A stretch of DNA of 64,000 bases from CAZNPL01 sp964574815 (GTDB lineage: Bacteria > Planctomycetota > Phycisphaerae > UBA1845). The notes under the pieces are model-generated. The model did no database searches. It saw only the letters and a program-made list of their open reading frames with translations, and was not told the origin of the DNA. Both the position numbers and the translations under genes were made by a program. The stretch is from NCBI GenBank assembly GCA_964574815.1, contig CAZNPL010000001.1, forward strand, positions 1 through 64,000. The letters are read 5' to 3'. This document shows, piece after piece, positions 39,488 through 48,172 of the stretch; the first letter of the stretch is position 1; every line of letters starts with the position of its first letter.

Positions 39488-42166
39488 ATGAAACAGAAGC
39501 GCCGCGAACTCACGCTCAAGGATCGACTCTCACACCTCAGCTACCCACAGGCCTGCAAACTCCTTGGACCGAATGGAGGCGCACTGATCCGAGAAGGCGG
39601 CGCCCGCGAAATCGATATCCAACAGCAGGTCTACCTCCGAGGCGATCTCTTCCGACTGCGCCTCAACGGCGCGGTCGTCACCATCACGCCGATGGCCGAA
39701 GTGCCCCAGCGCCTCCACTGGAACTGCACCCGCTGCACCCAGGCATGCGAACATGTCGGCGCCGCCCTCTCGCTCATCCTCGAAGAGAAAACCGCACTCG
39801 GACTCGCCGCCCCGCCGCCCGAACGCGTCCCCATGGAAAGCCTCACCGAAGAGGAACTCGTAAGACAGGCCGTCGACGAACGCGAGGAACGGGCAAGTAA
39901 AGAGCGTATGACGATCCGAGCGGCACAGCCAAACACGCTGTGGACCGACTACCTGGTCACCAACACGGCCACCGGCAAAACCTATCGAGTCGCCCTGCGC
40001 GGCTGGGAACCCGGCGAATCATACTGCTCGTGCCCCGACTATCGCAGCAACACCCTCGGCACCTGCAAACACATCCTCAACGTGCAGCGAAAGGTCAAAC
40101 GGCGCTTCCCCGCGGCCAAGCGCAAACGTCCCTACCGCCAGGACGACATCGCCGTCCACCTGCGCTACGGCGGCGAACCGGAACTACGCATGCTCCTGCC
40201 GCCCGACCTGAACGGCCAAGTCGCCGGCGTCGTCCAACCGCTCCGCGACCGCCCCATCGACGACGTCCACGACCTCCTCACCCGCATCAGAAAACTCGCC
40301 ACCCTCGGCCACGACGTGACCATCTACCCCGATGCAGAGGAGTACATCGAACGCCGGCTCTTCCTCGACCGCATCGCATCCGCCGTCGCCGACATCCGCA
40401 ACGACCCGAAAAACCACCCCCTGCGCCGCAACCTCCTCAAGACCGAACTGCTGCCCTACCAGCTCGACGGCATCGCCTTCTGCCTCGGCGCCGGACGCGC
40501 CATCCTCGCCGACGACATGGGCCTCGGCAAAACCATCCAGGGAATCGGCGTCGCCGAGCTCCTCGCCCGGGAAGCCGGCATCCGCAAAGTCCTCATCGTC
40601 TGCCCCGCTTCGCTCAAGTCCCAATGGCGCAGCGAAATCCACAGATTCTCCGACCGACAGTGCCAACTTGTCCTGGGTAAAGCGTCCGAGCGGGCCGGCC
40701 AATACGACAACGACGCCTTCTTCACCGTCTGCAACTACGAACAGGTCCTGCGCGACATCCTCGCCATCGAAAAGGTCAACTGGGATCTCATCGTGCTCGA
40801 CGAAGGCCAGCGCATCAAGAACTGGGAGGCCCAGACCACCCGCGTCGTCAAAGGACTGCGATCGCGCTTCGCCCTCGTCCTGACCGGCACGCCGCTCGAA
40901 AACCGCCTCGACGACCTCTTCTCAGTCACCCAGTTCATCGACGACCGCCGACTCGGACCCGCCTTCCGCTTCTTCAACCGCCACCGCGTCGTCGACGAAA
41001 AGGGCAAGGTGCTCGGCTACAAGAACCTCGCTGACCTCCGCCGCCGCCTCAAACCCGTGCTCCTCCGCCGGACCCGCGCGTCGGTCATGAAAGAACTCCC
41101 GCCCCGATCCACGGAAGTCGTCCGCATCGAGCCCACCGAGGAACAGCTCGGCCTCCACAACGCGAACCTCAACATCGTCGCCACCATCGTACGAAAGCCC
41201 TACATCACCGAAATGGACCTGCTGCGACTCCGAAAAGCCCTCCTCATGTGCCGAATGTCCGCAAACAGCACCTTCCTCGTGGACAAAAAGCCGCCGGGCT
41301 ACTCCAGCAAGCTCGATACGCTGCGCGACCTCATCGATTCCCTCTTCGCCGAAAAAGACCGCAAAGCAGTCCTCTTCTCCGAATGGACCACAATGCTCGA
41401 CATCACCGAGCCCCTGCTCCAAGAGCGCGACATCCCCTACGTCCGACTCGACGGCTCCGTCCCCCAGAAAAAACGCCAGCAACTCGTCCACACCTTCCAA
41501 AAAGACAAAAACTGCAAGCTCTTCGTCACCACCAACGCCGGCTCCACCGGACTCAACCTCCAGGCCGCCAACACCGTCATCAACGTCGACCTGCCCTGGA
41601 ACCCCGCCATCCTCGATCAACGAATCGGCCGCGCCCATCGCATGGGCCAGAAAAGACCCGTCCAGGTCTTCGTCCTGGTCACTGAGCAAACCATCGAGGA
41701 GAACCTGCTCGCCACCCTGTCCGCCAAGCATGAGCTCGCCCTCGCCGCCCTCGATGCCGAATCCGAAGTCGACGCACTCGATCTCGTCAGTGGCAGCGAA
41801 GAACTCAAACGCCGCCTCGAAATCCTGCTCGGCACCAAGCCCGACGCCCCCGTCGACGAGTCCGAAAAGGCCAGAGCCGCCGCCGAGGCCGAGCACCTCG
41901 CCCGCCGGGAAAGAGTCGCCCTCGCCGGCGGCGAGTTCATCGGCGCCGCCATCTCGCTGCTCGGCGAACTGGTTCCCCCCGCGGACGACGGAAACAAGCA
42001 GCAATCCGCCGAGCTGGCCGAAACGGTCAAAAAGCGCCTCACCGAATGTGTCGAACGCGACCCCGACGGAAAGCTCAAGCTCACCCTCACACTGCCCGAC
42101 GCAACCGCCCTCGAAGGCCTGGCCGATTCCCTGACCAGAGTCCTCGGCCTAGGCAGCCCAAAGTAG
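39488..42166 (+). CDS. SWIM zinc-finger SNF2-family helicase/ATPase
   Basis: 892 aa. The N-terminal region carries a SWIM finger YCSCPDYRSNTLGTCKH (about residues 180-196) and an earlier Cys/His cluster WNCTRCTQACEHVG (about 80-93) of similar spacing. The SNF2 ATPase has ILADDMGLGKTIQG (K348), DEGQ as the Walker B box (VLDEGQRIKN), LTGTPLENRLDDLFSV and the C-terminal RIGRAHRMGQKRPVQVF. The family remodels protein-DNA complexes. The tail (about 745-890) is acidic and helical. ATG 39488 fits AAAGGA better than GTG 39479. It is monocistronic. Confidence 0.88.
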   Translation: MKQKRRELTLKDRLSHLSYPQACKLLGPNGGALIREGGAREIDIQQQVYLRGDLFRLRLNGAVVTITPMAEVPQRLHWNCTRCTQACEHVGAALSLILEEKTALGLAAPPPERVPMESLTEEELVRQAVDEREERASKERMTIRAAQPNTLWTDYLVTNTATGKTYRVALRGWEPGESYCSCPDYRSNTLGTCKHILNVQRKVKRRFPAAKRKRPYRQDDIAVHLRYGGEPELRMLLPPDLNGQVAGVVQPLRDRPIDDVHDLLTRIRKLATLGHDVTIYPDAEEYIERRLFLDRIASAVADIRNDPKNHPLRRNLLKTELLPYQLDGIAFCLGAGRAILADDMGLGKTIQGIGVAELLAREAGIRKVLIVCPASLKSQWRSEIHRFSDRQCQLVLGKASERAGQYDNDAFFTVCNYEQVLRDILAIEKVNWDLIVLDEGQRIKNWEAQTTRVVKGLRSRFALVLTGTPLENRLDDLFSVTQFIDDRRLGPAFRFFNRHRVVDEKGKVLGYKNLADLRRRLKPVLLRRTRASVMKELPPRSTEVVRIEPTEEQLGLHNANLNIVATIVRKPYITEMDLLRLRKALLMCRMSANSTFLVDKKPPGYSSKLDTLRDLIDSLFAEKDRKAVLFSEWTTMLDITEPLLQERDIPYVRLDGSVPQKKRQQLVHTFQKDKNCKLFVTTNAGSTGLNLQAANTVINVDLPWNPAILDQRIGRAHRMGQKRPVQVFVLVTEQTIEENLLATLSAKHELALAALDAESEVDALDLVSGSEELKRRLEILLGTKPDAPVDESEKARAAAEAEHLARRERVALAGGEFIGAAISLLGELVPPADDGNKQQSAELAETVKKRLTECVERDPDGKLKLTLTLPDATALEGLADSLTRVLGLGSPK

Positions 42167-42474
42167 GACGGCCTCCGACCGCCGCCGCATCGCAATACAG
42201 CAGCTCCATCAGCAACGCGCTCATCCCGCGACACCGCACGGGAACCGCCCGCCCGGAACGTCCCCAAAGCCTCCAAAACCGCGCTCAAAGGTCAACGCAG
42301 GCAGCCCGACGCCTCCCTCCAAACCCGGCGGAGCATCCCGTTCCGTCGCAGACCGCCCGACCCACCACATGCTCGATCGCTTTTTCATATGACAACGGAT
42401 CCGCCAAGATCGATCACGTGCCCGTAACCCGCCTCTTCTGGCACATAGCGTCGCCCGCGTCGATTAAAGCACTC
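42167..42474. other. Convergent spacer between the helicase and EamA genes
   Basis: 308 bases with no recognised gene, hairpin terminator or repeat. Confidence 0.4.
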
Positions 42475-43377
42475 TCATGGACCCCGGCTCCGGTGGCGCG
42501 ACCCCCTCGAAACCAGCCGCACACCCAACAGCACGAATGCCCCGCCCGCCAGCGTCGCCACGCCAACCGGCTCACTCAACACGGCGACTGCGATAACCAG
42601 CGTCACGAAAGGCTCAAAGTAAAGCACCGCCCCCGCGCTCGCCGGACCCGTATCCTCGACCGCCTTCACCCAGCAGTAATACGCCAGCCCGCTGCAAAAG
42701 ACGCCGAGGAAAACCACCGCCACCACCGGCCGCCAAGCGAACCCGCCGAATCCCGAACCGGTCAACGCCGTCCCCGCCGCCAGAACCACAGCGGCCACCC
42801 CCATCGTCACCGCCGTCACCCGCAATGCCCCGTTCCGCGCCACCGGCCCGATCGCCCCCAGCGTGTAAACCGTCCAGGTGAAACACGAAACCAACTGAAG
42901 CAGATCGCCGAACCGCGCCCGCGAAAAATCCGGAGGCCGCTCCATCGTCACCAACAAAACGCCCACCGCTCCGAGCAACACGCCAAGCCACCCGCGCCGA
43001 TCCAGATACTGCCGCCCCAGCAGCCGCGCCCCGATCGCAATCGTCACCGGAATAAACCCGATGATCCACGCCGTATTGATCGCCGTCGTGTACTGCAAGC
43101 CGAAAGCCTGAATGAGAAGATGCCCCCCGCACACCAGCCCGAGCACAACGCACCGCACCCCGTCTCCCCGAACCGGCAGCAGCCGACCGCCCGCAACTCG
43201 AATCACCAGCGCCAGAATCGCCGCCCCGATGACCAGCCGCGTCGCCACCAGCGCGAACGGATCGAACGACCGCAGGGCAATCCGAGTCGCCACAAACGAC
43301 GCCCCCCAAGCCCCCACCGCGAGGAACGCCTTGCCCGAAATCCCCGCCGACAGTTTGTCCTGGTCCTTGCCTTGCAC
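42475..43377 (-). CDS. EamA/DMT-family drug-metabolite transporter
   Basis: 300 aa with about ten hydrophobic helices arranged as two EamA halves. The first half ends TMERPPDFSRARFGDLLQLVSC; the second includes CSGLAYYCWVKAVEDTGPASAGAVLYFEPFVTL, the strong signature of this family, then SEPVGVATLAGGAFVLLGV. GTG 43377 is proposed because family similarity starts just after it; the frame is open to 43578, but that part is not membrane-like. Exported or imported substrate unknown. Confidence 0.8.
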   Translation of the reverse strand: MQGKDQDKLSAGISGKAFLAVGAWGASFVATRIALRSFDPFALVATRLVIGAAILALVIRVAGGRLLPVRGDGVRCVVLGLVCGGHLLIQAFGLQYTTAINTAWIIGFIPVTIAIGARLLGRQYLDRRGWLGVLLGAVGVLLVTMERPPDFSRARFGDLLQLVSCFTWTVYTLGAIGPVARNGALRVTAVTMGVAAVVLAAGTALTGSGFGGFAWRPVVAVVFLGVFCSGLAYYCWVKAVEDTGPASAGAVLYFEPFVTLVIAVAVLSEPVGVATLAGGAFVLLGVRLVSRGSRHRSRGP

Positions 43378-43772
43378 CGCTTCGTGCGACCTCCAGCCCG
43401 ACCAAAACCATATTGACCGACTCCGGCCAAACCGGATAGCCAGTGCCCCGGACAACGCCACGCAACCCGACGGAGGCCGACACCTCCCACCGGCCGCCGA
43501 TGTCCCCCAGGCCTGGACAGCACGCGAAGACGGCCGGCCCGCCACTCGCCTCCTCGCTGAAACCAACCCAAACGCCAAGAGCCGCTTCCCGATCGCCCAA
43601 TCCGCCCCGCTCCGCCCAAAATGCCTGGTTTGGTCTTCAGCCCGTGACAGTTTTTTTATCGGACACGCTTGATTGCCGGGACGATTTGCACTAAAGTCCC
43701 TGTTGATTCGGGCTGCTGTCGAAGGCTAACATTGCAAGGGGCAAATCGGCAGCCGTGGACCGGGAGAGATGA
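43378..43772. other. Spacer between EamA and PEP-CTERM genes
   Basis: The left part is open in the EamA frame but not convincing as protein. The right part contains a T-run (43651-43657) and the candidate promoter and leader of the next gene. No repeat family is seen. Confidence 0.4.
43669..43697 (+). promoter_or_regulatory. Candidate sigma-70 promoter of the PEP-CTERM gene
   Basis: TTGATT at 43669-43674, a 17-base spacer, then TAAAGT at 43692-43697. This leaves a leader of about 70 bases before GTG 43773. Confidence 0.4.
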
Positions 43773-44378
43773 GTGATTCATACCATGAATAAACTTGGAT
43801 ATATGTTATCGGTCGTTCTGTTTGCAGCGGCCAGCGTTTCCGGCGACATCCGTGTCTTTGAGGACACCAGCGACGTCACCTCCGTCGTCAAGCCCGAAAT
43901 GCGCCGCGGCGGACCGATCCTCGCAAGCTGGACTCACAACAACCCGTTCGAAGGCAATTTCGACGCCGCACTCTCATCGGGAAGCGTCATGAGCGCCACG
44001 CTCACGATCGTCGCCGACGATGTCGACCTCGGCGACGAAATCGCCATCTACTACACCGACGGTGGCAGAGAGAGCCACTTCCTCGGCATGCTCCAGCAGA
44101 TGTCATTCGCCGACCAGGCCCAGGCGCAGGCCGGTGCCGGCAATTCCCTCAGTGGCCACACAACCGTAAGCACCTTCGAGCTCGACCCGGCCTGGATCAG
44201 AAACGGCGGTACGTTCGGCGCTTCAACTTCCCTGCGATACTTCGTCCCCAACAGCGAGGCCGAGATCGAAACCGCCACCTTGAGCATCATGGCCGCAGTG
44301 CCCGCTCCGGGAGCGGCGGCCCTTGGCGTAATGGGGCTGATATGCGTCGGATTCGTGAGGCGGCGCAAAGCCGAGTAG
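43773..44378 (+). CDS. Exported PEP-CTERM-type protein
   Basis: 201 aa from GTG 43773, which has GGGAG 6 bases upstream; ATG 43785 is the alternative. The signal peptide ends near ASVSG (residue about 24). The body is rich in Ser, Thr and Asp with no recognised domain. The C-terminus is VPAPGAAALGVMGLICVGFVRRRKAE-like: a short VPAPGA motif, a transmembrane helix and a basic end. This is the PEP-CTERM pattern recognised by an exosortase. No exosortase gene is in the window. The gene ends in a clear intrinsic terminator. Confidence 0.75.
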   Translation: MIHTMNKLGYMLSVVLFAAASVSGDIRVFEDTSDVTSVVKPEMRRGGPILASWTHNNPFEGNFDAALSSGSVMSATLTIVADDVDLGDEIAIYYTDGGRESHFLGMLQQMSFADQAQAQAGAGNSLSGHTTVSTFELDPAWIRNGGTFGASTSLRYFVPNSEAEIETATLSIMAAVPAPGAAALGVMGLICVGFVRRRKAE

Positions 44379-44411
44379 TCCGCCGCCGAAAAAACGAAGA
44401 AGCGTAATCCA

Positions 44412-44445
44412 AGAGGATCGGGGTCCAGACCCGGTCCTCTTTTTT
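44412..44445 (+). terminator. Intrinsic terminator of the PEP-CTERM gene
   Basis: The stem GAGGATCGGGGTC / GACCCGGTCCTC (one bulge and a G:T pair, short loop) runs into TTTTTT at about 44440. It lies 35 bases after the stop. Confidence 0.8.
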
Positions 44446-44874
44446 GCTCGCCCCGGTGGATTCCACGGGACGTATACGTTCTCTTGACAATCCGACGACG
44501 CCACACCCGCGTGTGTCACGGCTTCTCCGCGTGTGCCACTCTTGAGGAGTGGCGAACCCTGAGCGACTATTCCTGACCAACGGTGCCGCCGCCACGGGTG
44601 CCACGGCCGGCTTGCCCACCAGTGTTTGCGCCGGGCGTCGCGGGTGCGTGACAGGTTGGGCGGGTGCAAATGGCTGCTCGCCTGCCAGTGTGAGTGTCTG
44701 AAGCGGTACTCGATAAACCGCACGGGCGGACAAGCCGCCTGCGACACCCAAAGCCGAATGCCACCTAAACTGTCACGGGCCCGGCGTCGCTGCCTCGCCC
44801 GCCAGTACTGGCGTCCCAAGCAACATCACGGTAATAATTCCCTTCATGCCGATCGAACTGACGGAGTAACCAAA
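44446..44874. other. Spacer with GTGCCAC-type palindromes
   Basis: GCCACTC / GAGTGGC (44535-44553) is a short relative of the perfect palindrome at 45214. Further degenerate pieces resemble the 60298 unit: GGCCGGCTTGCCCACC near 44607 and GGGCGGACAAGCCGCC near 44725. The frame of the next gene is open through this stretch, but it translates repeat sequence. ACGGAG at 44861 serves the next gene. Confidence 0.5.
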
Positions 44875-45174
44875 ATGACGGCAGCGGGAGCGGCGGGCGG
44901 ATCCGCCGGCGGCGCAGCGGCGGCAGCGGCAATCGCACAGGCGATCAAGGCCTCCGGAGCAATCGTCCGCGTAATCCCCGACGACTTCCTCACCCTCGTC
45001 CATCGCCAGGACGCACCCCTCATCGTAACCGCCCAGGGCGGATTCTTCTCGACCAACTACCAGTACCTCACCAGCTACAAAGGACTCGCCTTCTTTACCA
45101 AGTCACCCACTGAACTGCCCCTCCCCGGCGAATGCGAAATCATCATGGCCCGGAAAATCTGGATCCCCGGCTGA
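44875..45174 (+). CDS. Conserved small protein of unknown function
   Basis: 99 aa. An Ala/Gly-rich N-terminus (MTAAGAAGGSAGGAAAAAAIAQ) is followed by AIKASGAIVRVIPDDFLTLV and a compact region GGFFSTNYQYLTSYKGLAFFTKS..LPLPGECEIIMARKIWIP. I recall similar uncharacterised proteins in other bacteria, but no named domain. ATG 44875 has ACGGAG 8 bases upstream, which excludes the upstream open frame. No signal peptide is convincing. Palindromes lie on both sides. Confidence 0.7.
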   Translation: MTAAGAAGGSAGGAAAAAAIAQAIKASGAIVRVIPDDFLTLVHRQDAPLIVTAQGGFFSTNYQYLTSYKGLAFFTKSPTELPLPGECEIIMARKIWIPG

Positions 45175-45479
45175 GCCCACGTCGCACCCGCGCAAGTATG
45201 CCACTGAGCGTGTGCCACTGCTCTGGAGCAGTGGCGGAAACCGACCAACTCCCTGTAAGCACGAATGCACACGGCAACAACACTCACCGTCACAGCCCGA
45301 CATGATCAACACCCACGAAGCCAGCCGAGCGTCCCGGTCTGCCCAACTACTTGCCCTCACACGAATCGCCCGTACCCGCCAATCGCACACAACGCTGGCC
45401 TGCCTTGTCCTGACCAGCACCGGAAGCTATGGTGTCGGCGCGTGTGCGCACCGATATGAGCGTGGGAACGGCGTTCGCG
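45175..45479. other. Spacer with a perfect GTGCCACTG palindrome
   Basis: GCCACTGCTC / GAGCAGTGGC with loop TG lies at 45214-45235. It follows the stop of the 99-residue gene by 40 bases. The rest shows no gene. Confidence 0.55.
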
Positions 45480-45488
45480 CGATTGCTA

Positions 45489-45712
45489 CGTCCCGGAGGG
45501 ACGAAGTGAAAGTAGCCCAGCGATTTAGGGCTTGTCGATTTATTCTCGATCGCATGCACGGATTGCGACTTTCGTGTCCCCGAACCCTGGGTTTGGGGTG
45601 TGCGCCAAGCGATCGAAGGGGTGTTGATTTGATCGAGGCCGATTAAATCGACAGGCCCTTTATCGCTGGGAAACGATATCCCTGACAATCATGGAGTCCC
45701 GGAGGGACGACT
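45489..45712. repeat. REP-like palindrome cluster interrupted by a small inserted element
   Basis: Two identical short palindromes GTCCCGGAGGGAC (starting near 45490 and 45696) flank a central palindrome whose halves are CCCAGCGATTTA (45516-45527) and TTTATCGCTGGG (45659-45670). Removing 45528-45662 rebuilds the uninterrupted stem CCCAGCGA-TTTA-TCGCTGGG. The GTCCCGGAGGGAC/CCCAGC unit is a known type of interspersed repeat in planctomycetal and related genomes (recalled, not searched). Confidence 0.8.
45528..45658. mobile_element. 131-bp MITE-like element with terminal inverted repeats
   Basis: The left end is GGGCTTGTCGATTTA; the right end, read on the other strand, is GGGCCTGTCGATTTA, so 14 of 15 positions match. 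CTCGATC recurs a little further inside on both ends. The element is flanked by the direct repeat TTTA (45524-45527 and 45659-45662), as expected for a 4-bp target duplication. It has no coding capacity, so it would depend on a transposase elsewhere. The insertion sits exactly in the loop of a REP-like hairpin. Confidence 0.8.
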
Positions 45713-45906
45713 GATTTGAGGACCGTCTTCCCAAAATCCGACGGATTCCCAGCGACCGGTCCCAGGGCCATTCCCGTACCACGCCGGCACCACCCCCTGA
45801 CTCAAAAGGGACACCCACACGATTCGGGCCTGACTGGTTCGCACACGAGCTACGTGCCAGGCGCTCGGCGCCGGCGCCTGGCCGCAAGCCCCGAGGCGAT
45901 GAACCC
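45713..45906. other. Spacer upstream of the UbiA-family gene
   Basis: No gene. GAGGCGATGAACCC just before GTG 45907 provides a weak ribosome site. CAGGCGCTCGGCGCCGGCGCCTG-like text near 45858 forms a GC-rich palindrome (arms CAGGCG / CGCCTG). Confidence 0.45.
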
Positions 45907-46857
45907 GTGATCAGCTACATCCGACTCGCCAGACCCAAGGAGTGGATCAAGAACCTCGCCGTGATCGCCGGCCCCGTCTTCGCCATGCGCGCCGGCCTCG
46001 CAGACATCGTCCACACCGCCGAAGTCTTCGCCGCCTTCTGCCTCGCCGCCAGCGCAACCTACGCCATCAACGACGTCCTCGATCGCAAGGCCGACGGCCT
46101 CCACCCCGTCAAACGCCACCGCCCCGTCGCCAGCGGAGCAGTCTCCCCGGCCGGCGCCCTCACCTGGGCGTTTCTCCTGGTCGCGGGGGCGATCGCACTG
46201 AGCGTCGCCCTCCTTCCCCCCGAGGCCACCGCCATCATCATCGCCTACTTCATCATCAATCTCTCCTACTCCCTCTCGCTCAAAAGCCGCATCATCCTCG
46301 ACGTCATCCTGATCTCGATCGGCTTCGTCCTCCGCGCCACCGCCGGCGCCGCCGCCATCGACGCCTACATCTCCCCCTGGCTCATCATCTGCACCTTCAC
46401 CCTCTGCATGTTCCTCGGCTTCGGAAAACGCCGCTGCGAAATCGGCATGTTCGAGTCGCTCGAACTCGCCGGCGAGCACCGCAGCACCCTCGCCCGCTAC
46501 ACCCCCGAACTCCTCTCCCATCTGGTCAGCGTAACCGCCGGCATCGCCATCATGACCTTCCTCCTCTACACCCTCGACCGGGACCCCGCCTACGCACCCC
46601 CGTTCAACAAGCACCACCTGCTCTACACCATTCCACTCGTGGTGTACGGCGTGTTCCGATATGCCATGCTCACCCAGACCGGCCGCCACCACGGGCCGAT
46701 GTCCATCTTCCTTCACGATCGCCCTTTCCAGGCTACAATTATCCTGTGGGCCCTGCTGGCCGGGGCGATCATGATCGAAAGACATTGGCTGGGCTACGTC
46801 GGCCTGGAGCACCTGATCGTGCCGGTCGATACGCCCCCGAGTGAGGTGCCGAATTGA
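45907..46857 (+). CDS. UbiA-family prenyltransferase, decaprenyl-phosphate phosphoribosyltransferase type
   Basis: 316 aa with about eight or nine membrane helices. The N-terminus IRLARPKEWIKNLAV and the metal/diphosphate motif NDVLDRKADGLHPVKRHRPVASG are the hallmarks of decaprenyl-phosphate phosphoribosyltransferases, which join PRPP to polyprenyl phosphate on the route to decaprenylphosphoryl-arabinose. FLGFGKRRCEI is the second conserved loop. The epimerase partners (DprE1/E2) are not nearby, so the downstream sugar is uncertain. The stop overlaps the next start (TTGA), coupling it to the DUF362 gene. Confidence 0.8.
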   Translation: MISYIRLARPKEWIKNLAVIAGPVFAMRAGLADIVHTAEVFAAFCLAASATYAINDVLDRKADGLHPVKRHRPVASGAVSPAGALTWAFLLVAGAIALSVALLPPEATAIIIAYFIINLSYSLSLKSRIILDVILISIGFVLRATAGAAAIDAYISPWLIICTFTLCMFLGFGKRRCEIGMFESLELAGEHRSTLARYTPELLSHLVSVTAGIAIMTFLLYTLDRDPAYAPPFNKHHLLYTIPLVVYGVFRYAMLTQTGRHHGPMSIFLHDRPFQATIILWALLAGAIMIERHWLGYVGLEHLIVPVDTPPSEVPN

Positions 46858-48038
46858 GCCGCGCCACCGTTGCCATCCTGAAAACCACGCCGGCCACCGT
46901 GCTGAGCGATTACCGCCGCCTGATGAACCTCGCCGGCTACCAGGATGTCGTCGACAAATCCGCCGACACCGCCCTCAAGATCAACATTTCCTGGCAATAC
47001 TTCTACCCGGCCTGCTCGACAACGCCTTGGCAGCTCGAAGGCGTCGTCCGCGCCATGCTCCAAGACGGCTACAACCGCGACCTGCTCCACGCCTGCCACA
47101 ACCGGACGGTCGTCGTGTCCGCCCGAAAGGGCGAACGAAACAACAAGCACCTCAACGTGGTACAGCAGCACGGCCTCCGCAACATCCACCTCTACGACGG
47201 CGAAGAGTGGATCAACATCCACGAGGCCATCGGCAACCTCTCCGACGAGCTGCTCGTCCTCAACAAGGTCTACCCCAAGGGCTTCAGCATCCCGCGGCGA
47301 TTCGTTGGCGAGAACATCGTCCACCTGCCCACGGTCAAGACCCACATCTTCACCACCATGACCGGCGCCATGAAGAACGCCTTCGGAGGCCTTCTGAACG
47401 AGCGCCGCCACTGGACCCACGAAGTCATCCACGAAACGCTCGTCGACCTGCTCATGATCCAGAAGCGCATCCACAAGGGCGTCTTCGCGGTCATGGACGG
47501 CACCTTCGCCGGCGACGGCCCCGGCCCCCGCTGCATGATCCCCCACGTCAAAAACGTCATCCTCGCCTCGGCCGACCAGGTCGCCATCGACGCCGTCGCC
47601 GCCAAACTGATGGGCTTCGACCCCCTGAACGACGTCAAGTTCATACGATTGGCCCACGAAATGGGCTTGGGCGTAGGCGACCCCAACGAAATCGAAATCG
47701 TCGGCGACACCGACGCAGCCGAAGAAAACTGGGAGTTCGTAGGCCCCTTCAACGACATGACCTTCGCTGCACGCATGCAGCACAAGATCTACTGGGGCAG
47801 CCTGAAGCGCTGGATCGAATGGTCCTTGAAGACCTGGCTCGCCCCCTGGAGCTACGTCGCCAGCATCGCCTACCACGACTGGTTCTGGCTCCCATTCATA
47901 GGCCGCGACCGCGTCCACGCCGCCCTGACCAGCGACTGGGGCCGCCTCTTCCACAACTGGGAACGAGTCCAACCCGACGAAAAAGGCTGGCCCGAAGTAG
48001 GCCCAACCCCAACCCAAACCACCCGCAAAGCCGGCTGA
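46854..48038 (+). CDS. DUF362 family protein
   Basis: 394 aa, starting with TTG inside the prenyltransferase stop. The DUF362 core is visible as KTHIFTTMTGAMKNAFGGLL, VMDGTFAGDGPGPRCMIPHVKNVILAS and DQVAIDAVAAKLMGFDP. Many DUF362 proteins carry a ferredoxin-like CxxCxxC; this one does not, so it is probably not a 2[4Fe-4S] form. The C-terminal 90 residues are aromatic-rich (WIEWSLKTWLAPWSYVASIAYHDWFW), suggesting membrane association. Coupling to a polyprenyl-phosphate enzyme suggests a role in envelope glycolipid synthesis, but this is inference. Confidence 0.8.
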   Translation: MSRATVAILKTTPATVLSDYRRLMNLAGYQDVVDKSADTALKINISWQYFYPACSTTPWQLEGVVRAMLQDGYNRDLLHACHNRTVVVSARKGERNNKHLNVVQQHGLRNIHLYDGEEWINIHEAIGNLSDELLVLNKVYPKGFSIPRRFVGENIVHLPTVKTHIFTTMTGAMKNAFGGLLNERRHWTHEVIHETLVDLLMIQKRIHKGVFAVMDGTFAGDGPGPRCMIPHVKNVILASADQVAIDAVAAKLMGFDPLNDVKFIRLAHEMGLGVGDPNEIEIVGDTDAAEENWEFVGPFNDMTFAARMQHKIYWGSLKRWIEWSLKTWLAPWSYVASIAYHDWFWLPFIGRDRVHAALTSDWGRLFHNWERVQPDEKGWPEVGPTPTQTTRKAG

Positions 48039-48077
48039 CTGGGCCAACAAAACCCCGCCAATCGAGGGCGAAACTGT

Positions 48078-48160
48078 AGGGCGCGCTCCGCCCGCCCGGT
48101 GCCACGCCCACGCTCACGTCGGAATACCGGGAGGGCGAGGCTCCCGCCGAGCCGCCCCGT
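48078..48160. repeat. Composite of short palindromes (GTAGGGCGCG / GTGCCACGCCCAC / CGGGAGGGCGAGGCTCC)
   Basis: The run joins pieces of three families: GGGCGCGCTCCGCCC (48079-48093), a truncated GCCACGCCCACGCTCACG (48101-48118) and the GGGAGGGCGAGGCTCCCGCC unit (48130-48149). It fills the gap between DUF362 and the convergent toxin gene. Confidence 0.65.
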
Positions 48161-48172
48161 TCGCCGAGGAAG

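Noticed and set aside
42046..43416. 456-codon open frame over the helicase end and EamA gene
   Set aside because: Extreme Arg/Pro/His composition and overlap with two well-supported genes.
45850..48050. Long open frames antisense to the UbiA-family and DUF362 genes
   Set aside because: They are mirror frames of strongly supported genes in GC-rich DNA; the translations are rich in Gly, Val, Asp and Glu with no family motif.
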